Shown: positions 38,648 to 46,781 of the stretch, one piece after another
Numbering within the stretch: position 1 is the stretch's first letter
How the letters are laid out: the number at the start of each line of letters is the position of its first letter
NCBI RefSeq assembly: GCF_013314895.1
Contig: NZ_JABTYE010000013.1
Location: 1-64,000, forward strand
Direction of reading: 5' to 3'
Length of the DNA: 64,000 nt
Source: Cupriavidus gilardii
Lineage (GTDB): Bacteria; Pseudomonadota; Gammaproteobacteria; Burkholderiales; Burkholderiaceae
The notes under the pieces: model-generated
Seen by the model: only the letters and a program-made list of their open reading frames with translations
Database searches by the model: none
What the model was told of the DNA's origin: nothing
Translations under genes and position numbers: made by a program

Positions 38648-40876
38648 ATGAGACAAAAACTGGCCTATTTGCAACCGTCGCGGCTGACGCCGTCGGCCCT
38701 GATCGCCGCGGCCATCGCCGGCGGCGCCCCGCTTTCCACGCTGGCGCAGCAGGCGCCGTCCGCCGACCGCGGCACCGCGGCGGCGCATGAGCTCAACACC
38801 GTCGAGGTGCGGGTCGACCGGATCAAGAGCGATCTGGTCAATCCCACGCGGCAGGTCACCGTGATCGAGCGCGAGCAGATCGAAGAGCTGAAGACGGGCT
38901 CGACCAACCTGACGACGATGCTCGGCAAGCTGATTCCCGGCATGGCCGATTCGAGCCGCACCGTGACGGACTTCGGTCAGACGCTGCGCGGACGCAGCGC
39001 GCTGGTGCTGGTCGACGGCATTCCGCTCAATACCAACCGCGATTCCGCCCGCAATCTCGCCACGATCGATCCGAGCAATATCGAGCGGATCGAGGTGCTG
39101 CGCGGCAGCAGCGCGCTGTACGGCGCCGGCGCGAGCGGCGGCATCATCTCGATCACGACCCGCACCGCGGGCGGTCCGCCCAGTGCCGACACCACGGTGA
39201 CGCTGGGCACGCCGTTGACGCGGCTCAGCAAGGAGGGGCTCAGCGCCAACGTGCAGCAGCATTTCTCCGGCAGCCAGGGGCCGATCGACTACGCCTTCCA
39301 CGTCGGTGCGCAGCGCATCGGCAGCCCCTACGATGCGCACGGTCACCGTATCGCGCCAGAGCCGAGCCAGGGCGATCTGTTCGATTCCAACGTCTACAAC
39401 ATCAGCGGCAAGCTCGGCTGGCGCATCGACGGCCAGCAGCGCGTCCAGTTGAGCCTGAGCCGGTATCAAGCCCGGCAGAACACCGACTACGCCTCCGACC
39501 CTTCGGTCGGACGGCTGCCTGCCGGCTCCGCCACGGCACGCGCGATTCGCGGCCTGCAGCTGGAAAACCAGAACGAGCTGCGCAACACGGTGCTGAACCT
39601 GGACTACCAGCATCAGGACTTCTACGGCAGCACGGTGTCGACGCAGTTCTACTATCGCGACTATTTCACGCGCTTTCCGCCGTTCGATGCGCGCGCGGTC
39701 GCCACGCGCGGCGGCAATGTCGATCAGATCAGCCAGAACAGCAACGTATTCGGCGGCCGGCTGACAGTCGGTACGCCGCTGGGCACAAGCAAGCAGACCA
39801 AGCTGCTGTGGGGGGCCGACTACAACCAGGAACGCAGCGACATGCCGCTCGACGTATTCGACGCGTCGCGCTACGACGCCAGCGGCGGCCTGGTCTTCCA
39901 GCGCACCGGCCAGCTGACCTATATGCCGCCGCTGACCACGCGAAGCGGCGGCGTGTTCGGCCAGTTGCAGCACAAGTTCGACGAGCGTTGGTCGATGGAA
40001 GGCGGCGTGCGCTACGAGCGCGCCAGCGCCAGCTTCGACGATTTCGTGCCGCTGTCGCAATCGAAGGTCGCCAACCCGGTCGGCGTCAAGGGCGGCACCG
40101 TCGACTACGGCGCCTGGCTGTTCAACATCGGCGCGGCCTTTGCGCCGGTCAAGGGCCAGGAATTCTATGGCGCCTTCAGCCAGGGCTTCCAGCTGCCCGA
40201 CATCGGCCTGCAGATCCGCAATGCGCGTCCGGGCTTCGACATCAACGCCTCCAGCCTGGAACCGGTCAAGACCAACAACTACGAACTGGGCTGGCGCGGC
40301 GCGCTCGGCAGCAACACGCTGGCCAACGTGGCGGTGTTCTACACGACCTCGAAGCTGGGCGACGTGCAGAGCTTCAACAACGGGCTGATCCTGACCCGCA
40401 CCAAGGAGCGCATCTTCGGTGTCGAAGCCGCGGCCGACTATCTGACCGACGACGAGAAATGGGGCGTCGGCGGGACCTTCACCTGGATGCGCGGACGCGA
40501 GCAGCCCCAAGGCGGCAGCAGCTTCCAGAACATGACGGGCTACCGCATTCCGCCGCTGAAGCTGACGGCCTATGTGCAATACCGGCCGGTCAGCCAATGG
40601 AGCAACCGGCTGCAGCTGAGCTATTACGCCGGACGCGACTATCGCCTGAACGGGCAGAACAGCTTCGGCCGGCGCGATACCGGCAGCTACACCACGCTCG
40701 ATCTGATCAGCCGCTACCAGCTGACGCGCAAGGACACCATCACGATCGGCATCGAGAACCTGCTCAATCGCGACTACTACCCGTTGTACAGCCAGCTGCT
40801 GCGCAACAGCAACAACACCAGCCGCCTGCCGGCGTCGGGCATCACGCTGACGGCGATGTATCAGCACCGCTGGTAA
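38648..40876 (+). CDS. TonB-dependent siderophore receptor
   Basis: 742 residues, outer-membrane beta-barrel. Signal peptide about 1-34 (cleavage after LSTLAQ-like site), N-terminal HELNTVEVRVDRIKSDLV (TonB-box region), plug domain with TLRGRSALVLVDGIPLN and IERIEVLRGSSALYGAGASGGIISITTR, then the barrel ending in aromatic W (YQHRW). A Fur box lies upstream. No partner siderophore or ABC gene is adjacent, so it likely scavenges a foreign siderophore or heme-like compound. The Shine-Dalgarno is weak. Confidence 0.93.
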   Translation: MRQKLAYLQPSRLTPSALIAAAIAGGAPLSTLAQQAPSADRGTAAAHELNTVEVRVDRIKSDLVNPTRQVTVIEREQIEELKTGSTNLTTMLGKLIPGMADSSRTVTDFGQTLRGRSALVLVDGIPLNTNRDSARNLATIDPSNIERIEVLRGSSALYGAGASGGIISITTRTAGGPPSADTTVTLGTPLTRLSKEGLSANVQQHFSGSQGPIDYAFHVGAQRIGSPYDAHGHRIAPEPSQGDLFDSNVYNISGKLGWRIDGQQRVQLSLSRYQARQNTDYASDPSVGRLPAGSATARAIRGLQLENQNELRNTVLNLDYQHQDFYGSTVSTQFYYRDYFTRFPPFDARAVATRGGNVDQISQNSNVFGGRLTVGTPLGTSKQTKLLWGADYNQERSDMPLDVFDASRYDASGGLVFQRTGQLTYMPPLTTRSGGVFGQLQHKFDERWSMEGGVRYERASASFDDFVPLSQSKVANPVGVKGGTVDYGAWLFNIGAAFAPVKGQEFYGAFSQGFQLPDIGLQIRNARPGFDINASSLEPVKTNNYELGWRGALGSNTLANVAVFYTTSKLGDVQSFNNGLILTRTKERIFGVEAAADYLTDDEKWGVGGTFTWMRGREQPQGGSSFQNMTGYRIPPLKLTAYVQYRPVSQWSNRLQLSYYAGRDYRLNGQNSFGRRDTGSYTTLDLISRYQLTRKDTITIGIENLLNRDYYPLYSQLLRNSNNTSRLPASGITLTAMYQHRW

Positions 40877-40947
40877 GCGGAGGGGAGCCGGGACAGGAGC
40901 GCATCGCCTGCCCCGGCGCTGTTCGACGGCATCGCTCGCGCGCATAA

Positions 40948-40959
40948 TTGCAACTGCAA
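40948..40959. promoter_or_regulatory. MarR operator copy 1 (TTGCA-N2-TGCAA)
   Basis: TTGCAACTGCAA is a 5-bp-arm dyad that starts at the end of a CATAAT -10 (40943-40948). Two further copies precede the GST gene 0.7 kb downstream. Confidence 0.75.
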
Positions 40960-40992
40960 CAATACGCAACGACAACGATACCGGACAGCATC

Positions 40993-41454
40993 ATGACGAC
41001 AAACGGGCCCGACCTGTGGTTCTCCTTCGTGCGCGCGCACCGGCTGATCATCCGCGAGGTGGAACGTCGCCTCGCCGACGCGGGGCTGCCCACCTATGCC
41101 TGGTACGACGTACTCTGGGGTCTGGAGAGTGGCCCGGGCGGCGCGCGCCGCATGCATGAACTGGCCGACGCGCTTGTCATCGAGCGCTACAACCTGACCC
41201 GCCTGGTCGACCGGCTGGAGAGCGAGGGCCTGGTCACGCGAACCCGCTCTGCCGACGATGGCCGCGCTGCCTTCGTCACCATCACGCGCGAAGGCCGTGC
41301 GCTGCGCAAGAAGATGTGGAAGGTCTATCAGGCCACGATCGCCGACCTGTTCCTGTCCCAGTTCGATCCCGACGACGAACAACGCTTCGCCGACGCGCTG
41401 GAGCGCGCCGCCCAGGCGGTTCGCGCCGCGGCGGCCGTTCCGCGCGCGTCCTGA
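40993..41454 (+). CDS. MarR-family regulator
   Basis: 153 residues from ATG 40993; the in-frame TTG at 40948 lies on the operator and is not favoured. Winged HTH: MHELADALVIERYNLTRLVDRLESEGLVTRTRSADDGRAAFVTITREG is the typical MarR wing with DDGRA. The same dyad TTGCA-N2-TGCAA stands before it and twice before the GST gene, so it probably represses itself and the GST-SMR pair. Confidence 0.92.
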   Translation: MTTNGPDLWFSFVRAHRLIIREVERRLADAGLPTYAWYDVLWGLESGPGGARRMHELADALVIERYNLTRLVDRLESEGLVTRTRSADDGRAAFVTITREGRALRKKMWKVYQATIADLFLSQFDPDDEQRFADALERAAQAVRAAAAVPRAS

Positions 41455-41614
41455 CGCTCCTGCTTGGGTCGTTGCGCCACGCTTCGGCCGTCTGACAGCA
41501 CCCTGGCCCTGACGTGCCCCGGCGGTCGCCGCGCCGGCGAGGCACGCGCTCGCCCCGGCCCCGCGTGCCAGCGGCAATGCGTCCTCCTTTTTGATCTTCC
41601 GCCGATGGCCCCGC

Positions 41615-41643
41615 TTGCCCAAGCCTCTTTCATCGTCTACAGT
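41615..41643 (+). promoter_or_regulatory. promoter of GST-SMR operon
   Basis: TTGCCC (41615-41620), 17-bp spacer, TACAGT (41638-41643). The two MarR-type dyads begin at the end of the -10 and cover the start site. Confidence 0.65.
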
Positions 41644-41669
41644 TGCATCTGCAACGATTGCATTTGCAA
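41643..41669. promoter_or_regulatory. MarR operators 2 and 3 before the GST gene
   Basis: GTTGCATCTGCAAC (41642-41655) and ATTGCATTTGCAAT (41657-41670) are perfect dyads with centres 15 bp apart, each TTGCA-N2-TGCAA at the core. They match the dyad before the MarR gene. Confidence 0.8.
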
Positions 41670-41699
41670 TTCATCGGCACACCATCGGAGGGAATCATC

Positions 41700-42392
41700 A
41701 TGTCATCGGCCATCTCGGCAAATCCGGCCAGCCCCATCCTGACCTTCTATGCCGCCAATACGCCCAACGGCCAGAAGATCAGCATCTATCTGCACGAAGC
41801 GGGACTGCCTTACCGGCAGGTCGACATCGACCTGGACAAGGGCGAGCAGAAGCGACCGGAGTATCTGGCGATCAATCCGAACGGCAAGATCCCGGCGCTG
41901 GTCGATCACGGCGAAGGCATCACGGTGTTCGAATCCGGCGCCATCCTCGGCTACCTGTCGAGCCGCTACGGCGCGCTGCATCCGGCGGATCGCCACGAGC
42001 AATGGCAGGTCCAGCAATGGCTGCATTTCCAGATCGGCGGCATCGGCCCGATGCTGGGGCAGCTGTGGTGGTTCCGGCATGGTTCGCGCACCGGCAATCG
42101 CGAGGCGATCGAGCGCTATACCAAGGAGGCGCATCGGCTCTATGGCGTGGTCGACCGTCAGCTGTCCCGATCGGGCTGGCTGGCGCTGGACCGCTACACC
42201 ATTGCGGACATTGCCGCGTTTCCGTGGTTGCGTACCCATGACGAGCTGCAGCTCGACATCGGCGAATATCGACACGTGCTGCGCTGGCTCGATCGCATCG
42301 CCGAACGTCCCGCGGTGCAGCGCGGCCTGGCGGCCCTGCGCCGGCCGACGGCTGCGGCGCAGGACGCCACGCAGCACGCCACGGAGGCCTGA
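41700..42392 (+). CDS. glutathione S-transferase, YfcG/Nu-class-like
   Basis: 230 residues. N-terminal thioredoxin-fold domain: YAANTPNGQKISIYLHEAGLPYRQVDIDLDKGEQKRPEYLAINPNGKIPALVD and the FESGAI turn; alpha-helical C-domain after residue 90. The TPNGxK start and ESGAI are typical of the YfcG disulfide-reductase subgroup. ATG 41700 follows GGAGGG. Probably induced via the MarR operators and cotranscribed with the SMR gene three bases later, suggesting a xenobiotic or electrophile response. Confidence 0.92.
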   Translation: MSSAISANPASPILTFYAANTPNGQKISIYLHEAGLPYRQVDIDLDKGEQKRPEYLAINPNGKIPALVDHGEGITVFESGAILGYLSSRYGALHPADRHEQWQVQQWLHFQIGGIGPMLGQLWWFRHGSRTGNREAIERYTKEAHRLYGVVDRQLSRSGWLALDRYTIADIAAFPWLRTHDELQLDIGEYRHVLRWLDRIAERPAVQRGLAALRRPTAAAQDATQHATEA

Positions 42393-42395
42393 GCG

Positions 42396-42719
42396 ATGGC
42401 CTGGACCTTTCTGTTTGCCGCCGCCGCGCTGGAAATCGTCATGGGCGTCGCGCTGAAGCTGAACCAGGGCTGGACACGGCTGCTGCCGAGCGTGGTGGCG
42501 GTGGCGGCCGGCCTGGCCAGCATCTATCTGCTGGCCAAGGCGCTGCGCAATCTGCCGGTCGGCACTGCGTACGCCATCTGGACCGGCATCGGCACGCTGG
42601 GGCTCGTTGCCATCGGCATCGTCAGCTTCGGCGAAGGCGTGCAGTGGCAGCGAATGCTGTTCCTGACGCTGACGGTCGTCGGCATCATCGGGCTGCGGTT
42701 CTCGGAGGCGATGGGCTGA
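42396..42719 (+). CDS. SMR family transporter, SugE/Gdx-like
   Basis: 107 residues, four TM helices. The membrane Glu essential for coupling is in AALEIVMGVALKLNQGWTRLLPS; GTAYAIWTGIGTLG and FGE motifs favour the SugE/Gdx (guanidinium exporter) branch over EmrE, though I cannot separate them firmly. Starts three bases after the GST stop, so it is in the same operon. Confidence 0.88.
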   Translation: MAWTFLFAAAALEIVMGVALKLNQGWTRLLPSVVAVAAGLASIYLLAKALRNLPVGTAYAIWTGIGTLGLVAIGIVSFGEGVQWQRMLFLTLTVVGIIGLRFSEAMG

Positions 42720-42829
42720 AACGGGCGTGCGGCCAGCACACCACGGGCGCACCGCAGGCACACCGCTGGTACCCAGCGCCATGGCGGTATAGTGTTCCGG
42801 CCCGCCAGGTCCGACTTCCTGGATCCGAT

Positions 42830-43390
42830 ATGACAGACCTCGTCCTTGCCCCACCTTCGCTCGGCGCGGCGCTGCGCCGCTGGCGGCGGCTGCATCGCGT
42901 CAAGCAGAGCCACGCCGCCGAGCTGTTCGGCGTCGCCCAGTCGACCATTTCGCGCTGGGAGGCCGGCATCCAGCAGATGGAGCCGGCCGAGCGCGCCAAG
43001 CTCGAACGCTTGCTGTCAGCCAGGCTTGAGGCCGCGGCCGACCGGGTGCTGGCGGGCCTGGTCAATGAGAGCCCCCGCGCCGTCCATCTGGTTTGCGACC
43101 TGACCCATCGCCTGCTGGCGTGCTCGCCGTCGCGTGCGCAGGAATTCGGTGTGCCGGTGCGGCAATTGCTGGGGCGGTCGCTGTGGCGCTACGCGACCGA
43201 CGAAATCGCCAGCCAGGAGCGCAAGCTCGACGATATCGGCTGGCGCGATGTCATCGCCCCGCCGTCGCTGACGTTCGGCAGCGGCGCCAACCGCTCGCCG
43301 GTGGTGCCGATCCGGTCGAGCCTGTGCCGCTGGACCCGCCTCGCACTGTCCGACGGCACCGCGGCGCGGCTGGTCGAAACGCTGCGATAG
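42830..43390 (+). CDS. XRE-family HTH protein
   Basis: 186 residues from ATG 42830. HTH_3 domain at 8-60 (LGAALRRWRRLHRVKQSHAAELFGVAQSTISRWEAGIQQMEP). The C-terminal 110 residues resemble a degenerate PAS-like sensor (VHLVCDLTHRLLACSPSRAQEFG) but I cannot name the fold. Followed after 83 bases by the HD-domain gene on the same strand. Target unknown. Confidence 0.75.
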   Translation: MTDLVLAPPSLGAALRRWRRLHRVKQSHAAELFGVAQSTISRWEAGIQQMEPAERAKLERLLSARLEAAADRVLAGLVNESPRAVHLVCDLTHRLLACSPSRAQEFGVPVRQLLGRSLWRYATDEIASQERKLDDIGWRDVIAPPSLTFGSGANRSPVVPIRSSLCRWTRLALSDGTAARLVETLR

Positions 43391-43473
43391 GCACGGCGCA
43401 TCTTTTATCCGTGGACCGCGCCGTGGACGCGCCGTACGCTGAGCGCCCGCACTGCTTCAGGACACCGCTACCG

Positions 43474-44052
43474 ATGGATATCGCACTGATCGAGGGCAGG
43501 CTCGACTTCCTGCGCGCCGCCGAACGGCTCAAGGACGTGCTGCGCAGCGCGCGCACCTCGTCCGGCCGCGCCGAAAGCACCGCCGAACACAGCTGGCGGC
43601 TATGCCTGATGGCGATGGTGCTCGAGGACCAGTTGCCCGGGCTCGACTGGCTCAAGGTGCTCAAGCTGTGCATCGTCCACGACCTCGGCGAGGCGATCCA
43701 TGGCGACATTCCCGCCACGGAACAGGCGGCGAGCCCCGGCAAGGGCGAGCGCGAACGGCAGGACCTGCTGGCGTTGACGAGCGGGCTCGATGCCTCGGTG
43801 CGGAACGGCATCCTGTCGCTGTGGGACGAATATGAAGCCGCGGCATCGCAGGAAACCAAGGCCGTCAAGGCGCTGGACAAGCTGGAAACGCTGCTCCAGC
43901 ACAACCAGGGAAGCAATCCACCGGACTTCGACTATCGCTTCAACCTTGACTACGGCAAGCGGCACACCGACACGCACCCGCTGTTCCGGGCGATGCGTGA
44001 GTTGATCGACAAAGACACGCGCGAGCGCATCCGCGAGCGCAAACAACGATGA
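43474..44052 (+). CDS. HD-domain phosphohydrolase (HDDC2/YfbR-like)
   Basis: 192 residues. Metal motif His39 (AEHSW), His69-Asp70 (VHDLGEAIHGD) and a later Asp fit HD-type 5'-nucleotidases of the HDDC2/YfbR group; the EAIHGD string is typical. Could dephosphorylate deoxynucleoside monophosphates. The stop overlaps the next gene's start (ATGA), so it is coupled to the azoreductase. The longer upstream frame has no support. Confidence 0.8.
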   Translation: MDIALIEGRLDFLRAAERLKDVLRSARTSSGRAESTAEHSWRLCLMAMVLEDQLPGLDWLKVLKLCIVHDLGEAIHGDIPATEQAASPGKGERERQDLLALTSGLDASVRNGILSLWDEYEAAASQETKAVKALDKLETLLQHNQGSNPPDFDYRFNLDYGKRHTDTHPLFRAMRELIDKDTRERIRERKQR

Positions 44053-44702
44053 AAACCGTACTTCATATCAGCGCCAGTCCCAATGGGGACGCGTCGAACA
44101 GCCGGCGCACGGGCGCCGTGCTGATCGAACGAATGCGACAGCGCGAATCGCTGCGCGTGATCGAACGAGACCTGGCGCGTCAGCCGCCGCCCTTGGTCGA
44201 CCAGGCGTTTGCGCACGCCAGTCTCGCGGCGGAGGCGGCCGATGGTGCCAGCGCTACGGGCGTGCTCGCGTTGTCGGCCTCGCTGATCGCCGAATTGGAA
44301 GCCGCGGATCGCATCGTGATCTCCACGCCGATGCACAACTTTACGGTGCCGGCGGCGCTGAAGGCCTGGATCGATCAGATCCTGCGCCCCGGCCGCACCT
44401 TCGCGCGCACGCCGGAAGGCAAGAAGGGATTGCTGGCCAGCCGCCCGGTCTACCTGATCGTCGGCAACGGCGGGCCGCTCGGCGATGACGGCAAGGGGCA
44501 GCCGGACTTTCTGACGCCCTATCTGCGTCACGCGCTGGCGACCGCGGGCCTTCAGGACCTGTCGGTATTGCGGCTGGACAATCTGCGGCGTGGCCCCGCC
44601 TATCTCGAGCGAGCACAGGCACTGGCAGACGCGTGGATCGCGCAGCGGATCGAGGCGCTGTCCCCGCGCGCGAGCGACTCCGCGGCGCCGATCGAGGCGT
44701 AG
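44049..44702 (+). CDS. FMN-dependent NADH-azoreductase
   Basis: 217 residues of the flavodoxin-like AzoR family: reduces azo bonds and quinones with NAD(P)H. FMN-site motifs HISASPNGDASNSRR (phosphate loop) and STPMHNFTVPAALKAWIDQILRPGRTF are clear; GNGGPLGDDG follows. Cytoplasmic dimer expected. Overlaps the HD gene by four bases. Likely detoxification of quinones or nitro/azo compounds. Confidence 0.9.
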   Translation: MKTVLHISASPNGDASNSRRTGAVLIERMRQRESLRVIERDLARQPPPLVDQAFAHASLAAEAADGASATGVLALSASLIAELEAADRIVISTPMHNFTVPAALKAWIDQILRPGRTFARTPEGKKGLLASRPVYLIVGNGGPLGDDGKGQPDFLTPYLRHALATAGLQDLSVLRLDNLRRGPAYLERAQALADAWIAQRIEALSPRASDSAAPIEA

Positions 44703-44750
44703 GCGTTGGCGCTGCGGCAAGACCCGCGCAAACAAGATAGTCGAACCTGC

Positions 44751-45698
44751 TCAATCCGCACGCAATCGGTCGAGAGCCGCCGTCGTTTTCAGCCATTCGA
44801 GCACCGCGGCAGCGGGCGTGTCGGCCCGGATCGGCGCCGGGGACAACAGGCAATAGCGGGAACCGTCCTCGACAAACCCCATCGGCTCGACCAGCATGCC
44901 GTTGGCGATATCGTCCTGCACCAGATGCCAGGGCCCGATCGCGACGCCCAGGCCCGCCACCGCCGCCTGCAGGCTGAAGTAGAAATGCTCGAAGCTCTGT
45001 TCCGGTGCGCGCGACAGCGTCTGTCCGCTGATGTCGGCCCAGGTCCGCCAGGCATTCGGCCTTGTCCGCGTATGCAGGCGCGGTGCGGAAGGACGCAGGC
45101 ATTTCTGGCCCTTGCGCGCTGCGAACCATGCGGCGGACTTGTCCGGCCGGCACACTGCACCGACGCGTTCGACGAATAAGGGCATCGCGTGGATGCTGTC
45201 GGGCAAAGCGAAGTCATCGCGCCGAATCGCGAGGTCGATGCCGCTGTCGAACGCAACAGGCCCGCCCCCTGCGACGAGATGAACGTCCAGTCCGGGGTGC
45301 CGCGCCCTGAAGTCCGGCCAGCGCGGAATCAACCAGCGCATCAGCAAGGTCGGCTCGCACGACAGCACCCATTGCCGCGCCTGCCTCGCACTGGCGCGCA
45401 ACTCCCGCGTGGCCTGCCGCATCAGGCCGAGCCCGTCGTGCACGGCCTGTGACAGCCGGCGCCCTGCATCGGTCAGGAAAACGCGGCGGCTGCGTCGTTC
45501 GAACAGCGCCACGCCGAGGTCGTCCTCGAGCGCGCGCACCGCGCGGCTGACAGCGCCATGCGTCAGATGCAGTTCGTCTGCGGCGCGGCTGAAGTTCTCC
45601 AGCCGCGCCGCCGCCTCGAAGCAGCGCAGGGCCAGCAGCGAAGGCAGGCGGGCATCGTTCGATGGTGAGTCGGACTCACCATGATGGTCAGAAAACAT
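44751..45698 (-). CDS. LysR-family regulator, GcvA-like
   Basis: 315 residues from ATG 45698. HTH: LPSLLALRCFEAAARLENFSRAADELHLTHGAVSRAVRALEDDLGVALFERR, the GcvA/TrpI-like subgroup. Longer open frame upstream (to 45908) crosses the LysE gene and is not coding. Shine-Dalgarno weak. Divergent from LysE, with a near-perfect palindrome inside its own first codons. Likely regulates LysE. Confidence 0.88.
   Translation of the reverse strand: MFSDHHGESDSPSNDARLPSLLALRCFEAAARLENFSRAADELHLTHGAVSRAVRALEDDLGVALFERRSRRVFLTDAGRRLSQAVHDGLGLMRQATRELRASARQARQWVLSCEPTLLMRWLIPRWPDFRARHPGLDVHLVAGGGPVAFDSGIDLAIRRDDFALPDSIHAMPLFVERVGAVCRPDKSAAWFAARKGQKCLRPSAPRLHTRTRPNAWRTWADISGQTLSRAPEQSFEHFYFSLQAAVAGLGVAIGPWHLVQDDIANGMLVEPMGFVEDGSRYCLLSPAPIRADTPAAAVLEWLKTTAALDRLRAD
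45662..45682. promoter_or_regulatory. 21-bp palindrome inside the LysR start region
   Basis: ATGGTGAGTC-G-GACTCACCAT, perfect 10-bp arms, includes the LysR-type T-N11-A box (45666-45678). It lies 16-36 bases inside the LysR reading frame and about 95 bases before the LysE ATG. Confidence 0.65.
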
Positions 45699-45777
45699 CG
45701 TTATTCGTCGGTGGCCGGTATCCATAAGATATGGCTCGTGCCGCCGCATTCCGCAATAAGAACCGAAAGAGTAATTC

Positions 45778-46383
45778 ATGACCGAGCTGTTAGCCGTGAT
45801 CACCATCACGCTGCTTGCCGTGATCAGCCCCGGCCCGGACTTTGCCATGGTCACCCGCAACAGCCTGCTGCTGTCGCGCCGCGCCGGCGTGCTGACGGCG
45901 CTCGGCATCGGTCTGGGTGTGCTGGTGCACGTCGGCTACACGTTGCTGGGCGTCGGCGTGCTGATCCGGCAATCGCCATGGTGGTTTCATGCGGCCAGGC
46001 TGATCGCTGCCGCGTATCTGGTCTATCTCGGCATCAGGATGCTGCGAACGAGACCGGACAGCGCCCTGCCTCGCAGCACCGTCACCTCGTTGTCCGATCT
46101 CGCCGCATTGCGCACCGGCTGCCTGACCAATGCGCTGAACCCCAAGACCACCGTCTTTATCGTCAGCCTGTTCATGCAGGTGGTGCGGCCCGGCACGCCG
46201 CTCGCCACCCAACTGGGCTACGGCGCCTTTATTTCGCTCGCGCATATTGGCTGGTTCAGCCTGGTCGCCGTGTGCCTGTCGACGGGCCCGGTGCGCGAGC
46301 GGCTGCTGGCCGTGCGGCACTGGATCGACCGAGCGTTCGGCGCGCTGCTGGTCGGGTTCGGCGTGATGCTGGTGTTCGGGTAA
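45778..46383 (+). CDS. LysE/RhtB family amino-acid exporter
   Basis: 201 residues with about six TM helices. N-terminal LLAVITITLLAVISPGPDFAMVTRNSLLLSRRAGVLTALGIGLGVLVHVGYTLLGVG contains the SPGP and RxG-GxxxG signatures of LysE/RhtB. LTNALNPKTTVFI follows. Divergent from the LysR, the standard LysE arrangement. Exported amino acid or lactone not predictable. Confidence 0.93.
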   Translation: MTELLAVITITLLAVISPGPDFAMVTRNSLLLSRRAGVLTALGIGLGVLVHVGYTLLGVGVLIRQSPWWFHAARLIAAAYLVYLGIRMLRTRPDSALPRSTVTSLSDLAALRTGCLTNALNPKTTVFIVSLFMQVVRPGTPLATQLGYGAFISLAHIGWFSLVAVCLSTGPVRERLLAVRHWIDRAFGALLVGFGVMLVFG

Positions 46384-46429
46384 GGCGGGCGCAGCGAGCC
46401 GCGCATTCGCTATCGCCCCGCGCTTGCGC

Positions 46430-46699
46430 CTACCCGCCGAACTCCTGCTGGATGCGCGGCGCCTGCGGGCACTGCCGGTCCAGCGATTCCCGGTATTTGA
46501 CGCAGCCGCGCAGGAACTGCGGCCAGTCAGGAACCGCGGGCGTGTGCGTGGCGGCATCGGGCAGCAAGGCCCACAGGTCGGGGTGATGCCAGCACAGGTC
46601 GTGGCCCGAGGCATCCCGATGGCGGCGGATGCCCGCTCGCAATCGCTTCACTTCTTCGACCAGCTGGTCGCGGCTCATCGCATCGATGTCGTCGTCCAT
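46430..46699 (-). CDS. conserved hypothetical protein (HDLCWHHPDLW motif)
   Basis: 89 residues with a GGAG site before the ATG. N-terminal charged helix (SRDQLVEEVKRLRAGIRRHRD), then DASGHDLCWHHPDLWALLP and a WPQFLRGCVKYRESLD helix. His/Cys/Trp in the middle suggests metal or ligand binding. No named family that I can give. Length and codon use look genuine. Confidence 0.7.
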   Translation of the reverse strand: MDDDIDAMSRDQLVEEVKRLRAGIRRHRDASGHDLCWHHPDLWALLPDAATHTPAVPDWPQFLRGCVKYRESLDRQCPQAPRIQQEFGG

Positions 46700-46724
46700 G
46701 GCGTTCTCCTGCGTGTCGGTGGCA

Positions 46725-46770
46725 CGAAGAAAGGGCGGGCGTTGTGCCTGCGCTTGCGGCCCCTTCTTCG
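46725..46770 (-). terminator. hairpin after the minus-strand MFS gene
   Basis: CGAAGAAAGGG (46725-46735) pairs with CCCCTTCTTCG (46760-46770), one bulge, 12 bases after the MFS stop. No long U-run. Confidence 0.4.
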
Positions 46771-46781
46771 AAACCTTCAGC

